Of a stretch of DNA of 64,000 nucleotides, positions 53,114 through 64,000 are shown in pieces (within the stretch, counting starts at the first letter, position 1; every line of letters begins with the position of its first letter). Under the pieces are notes generated by a model. The model worked only from the letters and a program-made list of their open reading frames with translations, did not search any database and was not told the DNA's origin. The translations under genes and the position numbers were made by a program. The DNA lies in assembly GCA_001949185.1 (NCBI GenBank), contig BDGG01000012.1, positions 286,634 to 350,633 of the forward strand, given 5' to 3'. This stretch comes from Ramazzottius varieornatus. Lineage: Eukaryota; Tardigrada; Eutardigrada; Parachela; Ramazzottiidae.

Positions 53114-54248
53114 TAGTGATGTTCTAATATAGCAATATTTTATTAAAGTAGATGATAGTAGATGGCTTCAGGATCTACTATATCTGGTAATATTTAGTAA
53201 ACAGAACTGGACACCGAAACCCGATATTAACATTTTAGTAGTTTGAAACTAGGGTCCAATATTTTATTACTATTAAGATGTTTATCACTTGTATTAAAAT
53301 ATATTTTGATACCCGCAACACTACCGCTGATTCGAAGAACCGGTTGATTTGCTAAATTCTAATGCGTGTACGCTGGTTAATGGTCATGCGGCGACGACTT
53401 ATAGTTACTGTATGCTCTCCCAAAATTCACGTACGTCACTGACTCTCAAATCATTAACGTCTTACCGTCTAGTTTTACACTCTGAATGGAGTGACGTACG
53501 TGAATTTCAGGAGAGTATACAGTATAGGAAAAGGCAGCGCACTATACCGGCTGCACAGTCTTGCTCTGAGTCGCTTGCTCATCTGACGTCAAGCACGTGA
53601 ATCCCACAGTGCGCGCATACTTTTTCCCAGTGCGCAGTATGCGCTCCTCCCCCCCATCTCAGAAATAACTGTGAGACTGTGGGACTGCCTTTCCGTATAG
53701 CTATAGTGCAACTACGCCTCACGAAGTGCACTAGATCCTAATGATGCTACCACACCAGCACAGAGGGGCTAATGCAGATGCATACGCGTACACCATGCAC
53801 CTACACATAGCGCCACACACTAAATCGCAATGCCGCAGAGCGCAGGTGCACGGTGCAAGCAGTAGTACAGGCATCGATACTGTTTACGACAAAGTATCTC
53901 ATTTGTCCTCCAGCTTGTTAGAGAACCCCGGGCCGCCGCCGCGAGCAAAACCTACAGTTTTAAACCTGCAGTGTTATTCTAAACATTTTTGATTCTTCGA
54001 GTAAACGTTTAGTAGGCCTCTGCTGACACAGATGCCTCTGATACCATGTGCTAAGATCTACTGGCGAGCTCTCCGTTATTGAAATATATATTTTAGTACC
54101 AAACCCACAGGAGTTCCACTATGGTAATATTTTATTAAATCAGGCAGAGGTTCTACTATAGTAACTGCAAATTATCAAGACTTCGGTGGACGGCGGATGT
54201 TTATTTATATTATATTCACTGCCATAATCACATATTAGAACATCGCTA
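53114..54248. mobile_element. hAT-like non-autonomous element, copy 2
   Basis: 1,135 bp with ends TAGTGATGTTCTAATATAG and, inverted, TAGCGATGTTCTAATATGTG, the same ends as the element at 34383-35051. The two also share internal blocks such as AAAGTAGATGATAGTAGATG. A family C element is nested at 53406-53524. No target duplication is obvious. Confidence 0.8.
53406..53524. mobile_element. Palindromic MITE, family C copy 3 (nested)
   Basis: 119 bp with ends TACTGTATGCTCTCCC / GGAGAGTATACAGTA, inverted relative to copies 1 and 2. It is inserted within hAT-like copy 2, so it transposed after that element. Confidence 0.85.
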
Positions 54249-54535
54249 GTGGACATGGTAGACTACTGGGTGACCGGTAATGCACGTACAGTACACGGAG
54301 GACGAGAAATTATGGTACAGTAAAAATTAGGGTGCAGTTTAGTCGGATTTTTCTGGCCTGGTTTTTGACTGGCTGTTCAAAACGTGACGTATTAGCACGT
54401 TGCAGAACTGGGCACAAGCCAGCAAAACTTATTTTGTCTCGAAGCATTAGGTTTTTTGGGCCACGTGGTCCCTAGCAAGTCCGCGTTGTTGCACGTGTGC
54501 TCAGCGGAGAACAATCGTGTACTTAGTGCTCTGCG

Positions 54536-54989
54536 TAATGATGAGCATTACGTTTTACATTAAATTACATTTTACATCACAATTACACTTTTACACGACA
54601 TTACAAACACGAAGAAGTTGTAATGTAAATGTATAATGTAATTAGAACTTTTACCTGCCAGAATCTGTGGTAGTTTTGAGTGTTTTGCCACCAGAAATTT
54701 GAAATTCGGATGACTTACGCGGAAAAATGTCAGAAACTTCCTGAGCGTGGTCGTTTTGCAACCGTATTTTTATCTTTGTCTGGAAGACAATTACTAAGAC
54801 CTATCTTCTATGCAAACATAGACATAGCTGGTTCATCGTTTTCGTCGCTCCTCGTCACCTTTAGACGTTACAAACCGCTCGGTCTGTAAAATGTAAACTA
54901 GTGTAAAATGTAATTATACTTTTACAATTACCCTGTTCTACATTACACTTTACATTACACGGACCATCTGCGTGTAATGCTCATCACTA
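54536..54989. mobile_element. Inverted-repeat element, family G
   Basis: 454 bp with ends TAATGATGAGCATTAC and GTAATGCTCATCACTA. Sub-terminal regions are rich in TTACATTTTAC and its complement. The TAGTGATG end resembles the hAT-like elements nearby. Non-coding. Confidence 0.7.
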
Positions 54990-56136
54990 GCTGTACGCGA
55001 ATCCAGGCTCGCTTTTGCTTGCCTGCACATTGAATGTACGCTATCGTTCAACACTGGTCAGATGCAGCCTACGTACGTACAATCGAACTGCAAAATCTTG
55101 AACAAAGCTGTCCAAAGTCTGCCTATAGTATAGGCGCTTGTTTTAGGCTCAGTTTTTGACTTGCTGTTCAGAACGTGACGTATCAGTACGCCTGACGCCT
55201 GTGTAGGGTGATGTACAAGAGCTCGTATGTGATCGTTTGATCGCTCTGACTGATACATGCTCGCAATGTTTGGACTGGTGCCCGGAAGAGCTTTCCATAC
55301 TGGCGCAAACTGCTGACTCATACAGCAGTCTGGCAAGCTCAGCCGTGCCTTTCTCTCAGTGCAACTTTCCCCAATTGTTGGCCGTGTTTTCTGTGCTCCG
55401 TGCTTGCTGGCACAGAAACCCACGACATCGTACTTGATACAACCACAGCGGAGGCAACGGCGGAACGCAATGGACAGATATGCTGTACGCCGATCGGCTA
55501 TAGCCTATAGGTACAAGCCTTCTCGCTACGCAGCCATGGCGGTTAGGGAGTACGTACGTACGCGACCGATTTACAGTAACTCATTTTTCGGCAAAGCATA
55601 GCATGCCCTATTAGCAAGCGCTACGGTTGAATCGCCTGTCCTTTCCGCCTGTCCCATAATTTTTACTGTATCATGATTTTTCGTCTTGCGTGTACTATGT
55701 TAGCAGCCTGACACTCTGATAGCGCCGCGCCTGTCCGGGCTGTCCCCGCTTGCAGGCTAATGCTGCAACTGCCACAGTGTTTCAGCTGTATATTTTCCTC
55801 TTGAAGTTTACTTGATCGCATCCGATACAAGCTACGTCTTTCTTTCACTCTCGTCCCTCTCTTACTTCCGGCTGTCTTGATGGGAAAGGATACCAGCTGA
55901 ATGTCGTATGAATGATAATCACTCAGAATGGATTTTAAATTGTGCAGCGCCGACCGAATATCATGATTCATGATGATTAGTCTATCGGCCAGTCGCTACA
56001 GAGGAAACGTTCCCCTCTGGTACTGTACCGTCGTCTTACTCTGAACTCTGAAGCATCAATATAACCTCGCTTTCTATAGGGAGCATGGGAACTGAGCTAC
56101 TGGAGCTAATTATCTAATTTTTCTTTTTCTGTGCAG
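54990..56136. other. Upstream region of the flippase gene
   Basis: No coding exon was identified. The first exon of the flippase gene may lie here or be the readable exon at 56137. Confidence 0.35.
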
Positions 56137-59100
56137 GATGATCCTGGATTATTAACACATACTCCCTGTCGACAAGCTTGGTCTCGATCCGATTACTTAG
56201 CACAACTTGATCCTCTTCTTTACCTTGGGAGTTCTGCTGAGACACAACCACTCTGTGAAATACCAAACCCGAAAATTGTTGCGAGACGAGGTATGTTGAG
56301 GTTGGAATCTCGATTCTGCTGATGAGCACCTGCATATATACTGTACGATTTGTGCTAACAGTGGCTTAGTACGTCAAGGTTCGTTGAAGGCGTGGCTGAA
56401 GTTTTGCACTGTGATGCATTTTGGTATGATGTCATGCTCCGACCGAGCGGTTCATTTGTTACTGTTTTTGTTTGCAGAACCAGAGCTGTTTGCTCCACCG
56501 TGTTTGGATGGCAGAACTTCGGCCGCGCGTGGAATATTTACCGAAATGCCTCCTTATCCAGCGTCCAACGCCTCGTCAAACTCGTCTAATCGGACCACCA
56601 CCGCGTCAGAACACGCCATGCTGTTAAACAGGCCGGGGACATCGCGATCAGCCGACTCAGCCATGAGTCGGCTGATCCAAGCAAATAAGCCGCAGCAACA
56701 GAGCAAGTTCGCCTCCAACGTTGTCAGCACCACCAAATATAACGCCTTCACCTTCCTACCCTTGTTTTTCTTCGAGTCATTCAGACGGTACTCGAATGCA
56801 TTCTTCCTCTTTATCGCCTGCCTGCAGCAGATTCCTGACGTCTCACCCACCGGACGATGGACCACCTTGGTTCCACTCTCCTTCATTCTCTTTGTTTCCG
56901 CTTGTAAAGAGATCTTCGAAGATGTCAAGAGAAGAATAGCCGATGGAACAGTCAACAACAGGAAGGTGCTCTTGTACAAGAATGGATTCTTTACCGAAGT
57001 GCGGTGGAGAGACATCCACGTCGGGGATATCGTGAAAGTGCAAAATAAAGAAGAAATTCCTGCCGATTTGATTCTCCTCACTTCCAGTGAGCCACAGGTA
57101 TCCTTTCCCTTTAATCGTATCTGTGTAACACCTGGAAGATTGTTTGGTGTCCGGATCAGATGTTGCCGTCGTTCGCTATATGTATTCACCTGCATACTCT
57201 ATATCGTGCATGCGTTAGTCTGCGCAAGTACGCAGTTGCTGGAGAGAGACCTTGTTCACAGCGTCAATTACTCTTCATTCCTCTGTACAGGGTTTGTGTT
57301 ATATTGAGACCGCGAACTTGGACGGAGAAACGAATCTGAAGACTCGTTCGCCGCTTCTTCAAACCGTCGACCTTCAAGCCGAGTCAGATCTCGTCGGTCT
57401 GGAAGCCTCAGTCGAATGCGAGCAACCCAATCGTCATCTGTACGAGTTCACCGGCAACATCCAAATCCACGGAAGTCCGCCGATTCCACTGGGCCCCGAC
57501 CAACTCCTTCTTCGTGGTTCGCGCCTCAAGAACTCGGAATGGGTGTATGGCGTGGCGGTGTACACGGGACACGACAGCAAGCTGATGCAGAACAGCAAGA
57601 AGGGCGCTATCCTGATGCTGAAGAGATCGCAGCTGGACGAATTGGCCAACCAACAGATCATCATCATGTTCGGCGTGCTGCTGCTCGTCTGTATCGTCAG
57701 TGGCGTGGGCAATACCATATGGCGAAAGCATCACGCACCGAAGGACTGGTACTTGAAGCCCTTCTTGGACGACCAACACTTCGGCTTCAGCTTTTTAACC
57801 TTTTTTATCCTTTATAACAACCTTATTCCCATTAGCCTGCAAGTGTCGTTGGAAATGGTGCGGTTTTTGCAGACCCTTTTCATTGGCTGGGTAAGCTCTA
57901 GTTTGAAAAAAGAAACAGAAACTGAAGAAAAATGTTGATTGATGTCTCGAGTGGCGGACTCTTCAGCCAATAACAGTAACAACGTGCGCCACTTGGAAGC
58001 TCGACAAGGTCGCTTTTCCAAGTGGCGCACGCTACCAGCCAGTAAAACTGAAACTGCGCCACTTAAAATAATGATTTTGCTCGTCTCGTTTCCTGACCTC
58101 TCATTTTACCGGATATGCTTTTTGTTCCAGGATTTAGAAATGTACGATGAAGAGTCTGACACACCGACCATTGCTCGTACTTCTAACCTTAACGAAGACC
58201 TGGGGCAGATCAAGTACGTTTTCTCGGACAAGACGGGTACGCTCACGCAGAACAAAATGATTTTCCGGCAGTGCAGCATAGCTGGGCTAGTCTACGGCGT
58301 TGCGGAGACGAAGCTGGATCAATACGTCGATACTAACCTAATGAACAACCTTGTCAAAGAGAAAGAAGGTCGGGATATCCACCAGTTCCTGTTAGCGGTG
58401 GCTTTGTGCCACACAGTCGTACCGGAGGTGAACCCAGCCGATCCTAATCAGCCCTTTTACCTGGCTTCCTCGCCTGATGAGGCCGCTTTGGTCCAGGTAT
58501 GTTATTTTCCCCGTTATTGATGAACCCGGTTCTATAGAAGGCTGCTGCGCTAATACGCTTAAAAGTATTTTAGGCGCGGCTGAGATGACCAAAACACTTT
58601 CGGCCGACCTAACATCAATAAATCCATCGAACGCACAATACATTTTAACCGTGGCTAAAAGTATTTTAGCTGCGGCTTAGAACGGCTAGAACGGCTTATT
58701 TTAGCTTCGCCGACCGAGCCTACCATACCCGGTCCAGCGTACGTTCCTTACGTACAGAATACGCACTTTTGTAACGATCACTTCCGCCTACTGCTCAGTA
58801 CAGCTAGTTGGCCGCAGGCATACGGCGCTGTTGCATGAATAGGCTAAGGAACACGTACGAAAAATCCGGTGTCTGCGTTTTCTCAGAAAACTTTCTCCAA
58901 GTTGTAGAAATAAACACTACTGTCTGACGAAACTTTCACCTTTATGTATCACTTCAGTACTCTACTAGTTTGTGTTCCTTCAGGCGGCTGCCCAGCTGGA
59001 CTACGTCTTCCTTAAACGGCATCCTCACAACGTGACAGTCAGGTTCAAGAATCGGAAGACTGGACAGTTCGAGCAGACTGACTACGAGTTGTTGGATGTG

Positions 59101-61847
59101 CTGGACTTTGATAGTGACCGGAAGCGAATGAGTGTCATTGTCAAGATGCCCGATGGCAAGATCGTCCTGATCTGCAAGGGTGCAGACACGGTCATTCAGG
59201 AACGGCTGGGACCTCGACAGGGGTTCTTGGAAGTGACACTTGCTCACTTGGAAGAATTTGCTCACAAGGGCCTGAGAACGTTGTGTGTGGCGTCTGCCGA
59301 TCTTTCACCGGATGTATACGAGAAATGGAAATCCAGACATCAAGAAGCTGCCACCGCAATGGAAGACAGAAAACAGAAGGTTGGACATCGGCAAATGGAC
59401 TTAAACATGGTTGCGATCTCAAAGTGGTGCACGTTGTCAGTGCTATTGCCTCATAGGGTGCGCCACTTCCAAAGCGATCTTGTCGAGTTTGCTAAGTGGC
59501 GCATGTTCCGAGTGTTGTTGGCTGCAAATTTGCGCCACTTGTGGAAACAGTCCTCTGCAATTTGTTTTCAGCTAAGACTTGAGGAATATGAGCTCTGTTA
59601 TGGAGAGGCTTCATTGAGTGGGCTCTTTGTAGGTGTCGGATGTGAACTCGCTGATCGAACAAAACCTGAACCTGCTCGGTGCGACTGCCATCGAGGATCG
59701 TCTGCAAGTCGGAGTGCCCAACTGCATAGAGAAGTTACTGGAAGCAGGCATCAAAGTGTGGGTCCTGACCGGTGACAAGATGGAGACAGCTATCAATATT
59801 GGTCACTCCTGCAACCTCATCAACATGGACATGCCGCTGTTCACCATGAAGCAAGGGACGCTACCGGGTGTGGTGGAAGCATTGCGAAGGCATCTGTTCG
59901 AACTGGGACCAAATAACATCAGACAAGAGAACAATGTTGGACTAGTGGTGGACGGCAAGGCGCTGTACCATGCTTTGGGAGTGGAGTGCCGCAAGAACTT
60001 CCTGGACTTGGCCATTTCCTGCAAAGCCGTGATCTGCTGCCGTGTCTCGCCCATGCAGAAAGCCGATGTTATTACGTTGGTTCGCAGTAATAACCCACGA
60101 GGTAGAAATTTTTAGGTTCTAACAATTCGGTAATTTAATCTTACGTGTAACCAGTTAGCTCGATTGACAGTACGAATTACCAGGGCCTTTCCCGTAGTAG
60201 ATGGAAGTACTTTTGAGAGGATTTAATGAGACGGTCGGTAAAGAAAATTTACAAGATTGTTTTCTGAAGTGGCGGACGCTTACAGGGTTGCTGGGTGGTA
60301 GCGTGCGTCACTTGGACTAACGATCTCAGTTTTGCCGGCCTCTCAGTTTGCGTCTTGGTATTGAGACTTGGTTGTCTACATTACGTTACTTGCAGATATC
60401 ACTCTTGCCATCGGTGACGGAGCCAACGACGTAGCCATGATCCAGACCGCTCACGTCGGAGTGGGCATTAGTGGCAAAGAAGGTCTCCAAGCCGTTTGTG
60501 CTTCCGATTACGCCATCAGCCAATTCCGCTTCTTGCAGAAGCTCCTTCTTGTCCATGGCGCATGGAGCTATGAGCGGATAGCCAAGCTAGTTTTGTACTG
60601 CTATCATAAGAATATCTGCTTGTACATTATGCAGTTTTACTTTGCCATTGCCAGTTCTTTCTCCGGTCAGTCTTTATTCGAACGATGGACCATTGGCTTG
60701 TACAACCTGGCCTTCACAGCGGCACCACCCTTCATTCTTGGGCTCTTCGACAAGAGCTGCAGTGCTGCTAGTAGGATGAAGTATCCGAAGCTATATGAAC
60801 CTAGTCAGAGAGGAGAACTTTTCAACCCACGGGTGTTTTGGAAGTAAGTACGGAAAGAACGTGGGTGGGGCTTCGGCATATCACTTGAGCATAATCGTTT
60901 TCCTGAGTGGCGCACACTTCCAGCCAGTAACAATGAAAAGTGCGCCATCACGCCGTACCGATCAATCCATTCAAGATCTCTCCTCCCACCTCATCAAAAT
61001 GAACTAGATGGACGGGTTGGGTCTTGTTGGGACCTCATATTGGTAGGCAGAAGTAGATAGCTGACGATGGGTCCTTTCTTCCAGGTGGATCGGTGCTTCC
61101 ATATACCACGCTGCCATAGTGTTTATGCTATGTTACGGGATGTTCTACCGAGAAACCCTATGGAGTGACGGACTGAACTCTGGAGGATTCGTCTTTGGTG
61201 CAGCGGCGTACACGTATGTGATCGTTGTGGTCTGCATGAAGGCCGGGTTGGAGACCTCCTCATGGACAATGGTTTCGCACATTGGTATTTGGGGCAGTGC
61301 GATATCCTGGTTCCTGTTCATCCCCATCTACTCGAATCTTTACCCTCACTTCCTCAACTTCGGGGAAGACTTTGTCGGTGTCGATAGAGCTTTATACGGC
61401 TCGTGGATGTTTTGGTTCGGTCTAATCTTTGTCCCTGTCGTCACTTTACTCCTCGATATCTGTTGTAAAGCTATGTACAACACGTGGCATCCTAATCTGG
61501 TGGATCAAGTCCGACAGATTGAACGAAAGAACGACGCCCGAGAGTTCCAGTGGGAACCATTGAGTGGGTTGCTCAAACCAAAGCCCAAGATGGAGAGTGT
61601 CATCATGCTCGAGTCGCACAGTACGCAGCAGATCCCGCAGCGAGGCTACGCCTTCTCACAGGACGAGAATGGACCGGTGACACAAGCGCAGATTGCCATA
61701 AGCGAGAACACGGACACCAGGTATGCAGAAAGAATGGCGAGAAGGTCGAGGGAAAGCCTGGCTGCTTCGACACACGGAAGCCCGGTGTCCTTGGGAGGTC
61801 GCGGTGGAAGAGCACGCTCATCGGCATTTAAAATTAAACATTTATAG
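56137..61847 (+). CDS. P4-ATPase phospholipid flippase, ATP8A type
   Basis: Eight exons: 56137-56290, 56478-57097, 57291-57890, 58131-58496, 58984-59379, 59633-60101, 60396-60843, 61085-61847, giving up to 1,271 residues. The protein moves phosphatidylserine from the outer to the inner leaflet using ATP. Seen are the TM1 substrate motif [17 protein letters not shown], the actuator loop NLDGETNLK, the P4 signature [13 protein letters not shown] in TM4, the phosphorylation site [10 protein letters not shown] (aspartate codon at 58227), the nucleotide-binding KGADTVI, the hinge [12 protein letters not shown] and ten helices. The C-terminal [10 protein letters not shown] is the autoinhibitory motif conserved in ATP8A1/2, giving the subfamily. 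The N-terminal exon (56137-56290) is phase-compatible but not conserved. An ATG within the second exon, before PPYPASNAS, is an alternative start. A further upstream exon may be missing. Four introns carry P1 repeats. Confidence 0.93.
57947..58065. repeat. Palindromic repeat P1, two-unit copy, intronic
   Basis: Units at 57947-57995 and 58018-58065 (71-bp period) in the 57891-58130 flippase intron. Confidence 0.8.
58533..58727. mobile_element. Non-autonomous element, family A copy 2
   Basis: 195 bp, a diverged and internally shortened relative of 26972-27245 (shared internal CGAACGCACAATACATT). It is flanked by CCCGGTTC (58525-58532) and CCCGGTCC (58728-58735), a 7/8 match. It lies in the 58497-58983 flippase intron. 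Confidence 0.85.
59420..59541. repeat. Palindromic repeat P1, two-unit copy, intronic
   Basis: Units at 59420-59469 and 59492-59541 (72-bp period) in the 59380-59632 flippase intron. The linker is AAAGCGATCTTGTCGAG. Confidence 0.8.
60266..60314. repeat. Palindromic repeat P1 unit, intronic
   Basis: Arms GAAGTGGCGGACGC and GCGTGCGTCACTTGG lie in the 60102-60395 flippase intron. Confidence 0.75.
60904..60949. repeat. Palindromic repeat P1 unit, intronic
   Basis: Arms GAGTGGCGCACAC and AGTGCGCCATC with core CCAGCCAGTAACAATG lie in the 60844-61084 flippase intron. Confidence 0.75.
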
Positions 61848-62073
61848 AGAAAATTGTTTGCTGCAAGAATGTTCGACTGTATTTTTGTTCTTTCGCTATG
61901 ATGTTTCTTTGCGGGAAGAGTTTTTACTGTAAGCATGTTTTGAAGGTTTGCATCTATCAGCACGCGAAATGTATGGTTGAAAAATGTCTTTAGTTTCTTT
62001 CGTTTCGAATAGCATACAATACGGTACATAATAGAGAGCATGAAAACTTGAATAAGGAGGCACTCGTAGAAAA

Positions 62074-63966
62074 TTATATTCGAATAATATCAACGGTGAT
62101 CATGTCAGCAATAGGTCGTTCTTTCGAGTCTGTCTCGTCGCGTTTTTCTTCGTTGCCGGCAATCAAGACTCGTGCGAAGCATCCACCAGCGTAGCCTTTC
62201 GCTAATCGTTCCGGATTGAGGAAGATAGTTCCATTGATGTTCTTGACGAAGCCTTTCATGTCGGAAGCGGTGATCAGCAAGTCGGGTTTCTGTCCAATTC
62301 TGGCGTACTGATGAAGAGCGACGATGTCAGCAGGAATCTCTGGTGGGTAGAGCGGGTAGAAGCTCTGTTGGAAAACGAGGTGGCTCGCTAGGCGAGGTAG
62401 CCTCTCTTCTGTCATGGGGATACCTTCAAACGAAAACAATTGGAATGGAGCTCAAGGAATACGATATTCCCAAAATCGTTTTGTCAATTTGCGCAGAATC
62501 CAATAGGATGAAAGCGTGCGCCACTCGAGAAGACGGCGTAGCTTTGAGCTTTTGGTTGCCGGACTCCCAGTTCCGCACAGATTCGAGAAAAAGCTCGAGC
62601 ATATTACCTTTCATAATTTCTCGTTGACCGAGGTGGGATATGATGTCGGTGGAAGTAAGGCCGACAGTCACGCCGTTGATGTCCAGAAGGGCTGGCTCAG
62701 GGACGAAGGTGATCTTGCGGGTGAACTCGACAGTGCTGTACAGAGCTGGGTTGACCACGCAGTCTCTCAGGGTGAATGGCGGTGTTGGGTAAATTGGCAT
62801 TCCGACGAGTTGCCCGACGCTAGGCTGGATGACGACGTGGGTACCCAGCTTGTCCACTATTTCTTCGAGGATGAACGAAATCTGTAACGAGTAATATCTT
62901 AAGAAGGTTAAAAAAGTATAAAATGGACGGTCTGGTCAAGATTCCACATTTTTCGAAATGGGAGGTCGACAAACAAAACGTTCAAGATCATATATCAAGC
63001 AGCGCACGTTTTCGGTGAAATTAGCTGGTAATGTGCGCCACTTGGAAAAGTGATCTGATCGAGTTGTCAAGGAGAGTAGGCTCTCAGTTTTATTGGCTCA
63101 GAGCGTGCGCCACAGGAGATTTTGCTCATTTCGTTGGCCGGCTTCCCAAACTGTGAAGTGCCTTATTTGTATTGGGCAAATACCGAACTGTTCTGAACTT
63201 TATTTTCATGTGCCGGAAATGTTGCAGATTCGTAAAACTCTTACCATCGACTTAAAGTAGTCCTCGAAAGTCATCTCGTTCATGAAGCCTTCTATATCTT
63301 GAGCTAACCGAGCGTCAACGAAAGGTCCCATCAGGATGACCAGGTCGGGATGCGAAGCGGCAATTACCGTTATCAAGTCTTTCAGCGGATCGGGAAGCGA
63401 CTCGCCCATTATATTGAAAGGTCCACAGGCCACCATAATGTGTAGCGACGACTCGGAGGCTTTCCTTGAGATCACTTTCGTAATCTTCGGCGCAGCTCCT
63501 GAAACACAGCGAGGCATCGTATGACAGCCCAAAAAGCGAAAGAAACCTTCAAACTTACCTGCATAGAATTTGGAAGCGGTGAAAGAAGAGCCGGTACTGT
63601 GTCCGTCACAGGCGAACACTTGACCAGGAAAAAGTCCGAAGCGATCCAGTACGTCGACGTCTAGCGGACTCTTGATACCATTATGGAGCGTACTGGACGT
63701 TTGAAACCAGAGATTTCTGGAGTTCAGTCCGCCTTCTTCGTTGGGGAGAATCCGACCAAGAACGGTTGCCTTGTCGGAAGCGTCAGTGCTTATTACGGCA
63801 GGCGAGCTGAAGCTCTGCAGGTTGAGTTCGTCCGCCATCGCTTCTCCTATTTCGTCAATCTTGCAGTTTAAGACCCAGGCTACTTCTTGGTACTTTGTAA
63901 ACATGTACGGGTAAGGTTCTGACAGGAAGGAAGTGGGGGCCGCAGGAACTACCGTCACGTATTCGG
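62074..63966 (-). CDS. POLA2: DNA polymerase alpha subunit B (3' part)
   Basis: Four minus-strand exons in coding order: 63966-63559, 63498-63245, 62881-62608, 62423-62074, about 428 residues of a family near 600. The 5' exons lie beyond the window. POLA2 is the non-catalytic B subunit that tethers primase to polymerase alpha for primer synthesis. It has an OB-like segment, then the inactive calcineurin-like phosphoesterase fold (LHIMVACGPFNIMGESLPDP, VILMGPFVDARL), followed by INGVTVGLTSTDIISHLG and the family end QQSFYPLYPP with LNPERLAKGYAGGCFARV. The stop is 226 bp from the flippase stop, a tail-to-tail arrangement. Two introns (62424-62607 and 62882-63244) hold P1 repeats; the 60-bp one does not. 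Confidence 0.93.
62477..62524. repeat. Palindromic repeat P1 unit, degraded, intronic
   Basis: The right arm GCGTGCGCCACTCGAG is well kept; the left arm (CAATTTGCGCAG) is diverged. It lies in the last POLA2 intron. Confidence 0.55.
62996..63113. repeat. Palindromic repeat P1, two-unit copy, intronic
   Basis: Units at 62996-63044 and 63067-63113 (71-bp period) in the 62882-63244 POLA2 intron. The linker is GGAAAAGTGATCTGATCGAG. Confidence 0.75.
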
Positions 63967-64000
63967 CTGTAAACAGACAAAACATACACGTAGTATTTGT

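Overview
The window is animal nuclear DNA. Genes are split by many short GT-AG introns, mostly 60-190 bp. The gene set points to a metazoan: two Smoothened-like Hedgehog receptors with a Frizzled-type cysteine-rich domain, a bicaudal-D-like dynein adaptor, alpha-tubulins, a Rab32/38 GTPase and an ATP8A-type flippase. I cannot name the phylum from sequence alone. I rebuilt exon structures by matching splice sites, codon phase and family conservation. All splice models are inferred, with no transcript evidence.

Layout: 1-5.5 kb, no recognised gene. 5.5-8.3 kb (+), 3' part of a bicaudal-D-like coiled-coil gene. 9.6-12.7 kb and 13.3-15.5 kb (+), two tandem alpha-tubulin genes. 15.7-20.8 kb (-), Smoothened-like gene A (13 exons), tail to tail with tubulin 2. 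22.9-23.5 kb (-), a doubtful, frame-broken membrane-protein ORF. 27.4-28.7 kb (+), Rab32/38. 29.0-30.2 kb (-), SMNDC1/SPF30. 31-35.2 kb (+), a decayed DIRS-like tyrosine-recombinase retrotransposon carrying a later hAT-like insertion. 35.5-37.1 kb, clustered small repeats. 38.2 kb (-), tRNA-Lys(CUU). 39.5-44.8 kb (+), Smoothened-like gene B (9 exons). 45.1-45.3 kb (-), a possible small membrane protein. 48.2-49.4 kb, an apparently intact mariner-like element (DD37D). 51.6-52.7 kb (-), ABT1/ESF2. 53.1-55.0 kb, hAT-like and other non-autonomous elements. 56.1-61.8 kb (+), ATP8A-type P4-ATPase. 62.1-64.0 kb (-), 3' part of POLA2, truncated by the window edge.

The genes are mostly unrelated housekeeping or signalling genes. 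The exceptions are the tubulin pair and the two Smoothened paralogues, which lie about 19 kb apart on opposite strands and share a conserved helix-plus-basic motif in otherwise unrelated cytoplasmic tails.

The most striking non-genic signal is a family of short palindromic repeats. Its arms are AAGTGGCGCAC / GTGCGCCACTT around a core like CCAGTAACAATG. I count about 30 units at 21 loci. Sixteen loci are inside introns, and nine loci hold exactly two units at a 66-72 bp (mostly 71 bp) period. Nearly every intron above about 230 bp carries one copy of this or another palindromic element, while shorter introns mostly do not. At least six other families of inverted-repeat elements are present, several with visible target-site duplications.
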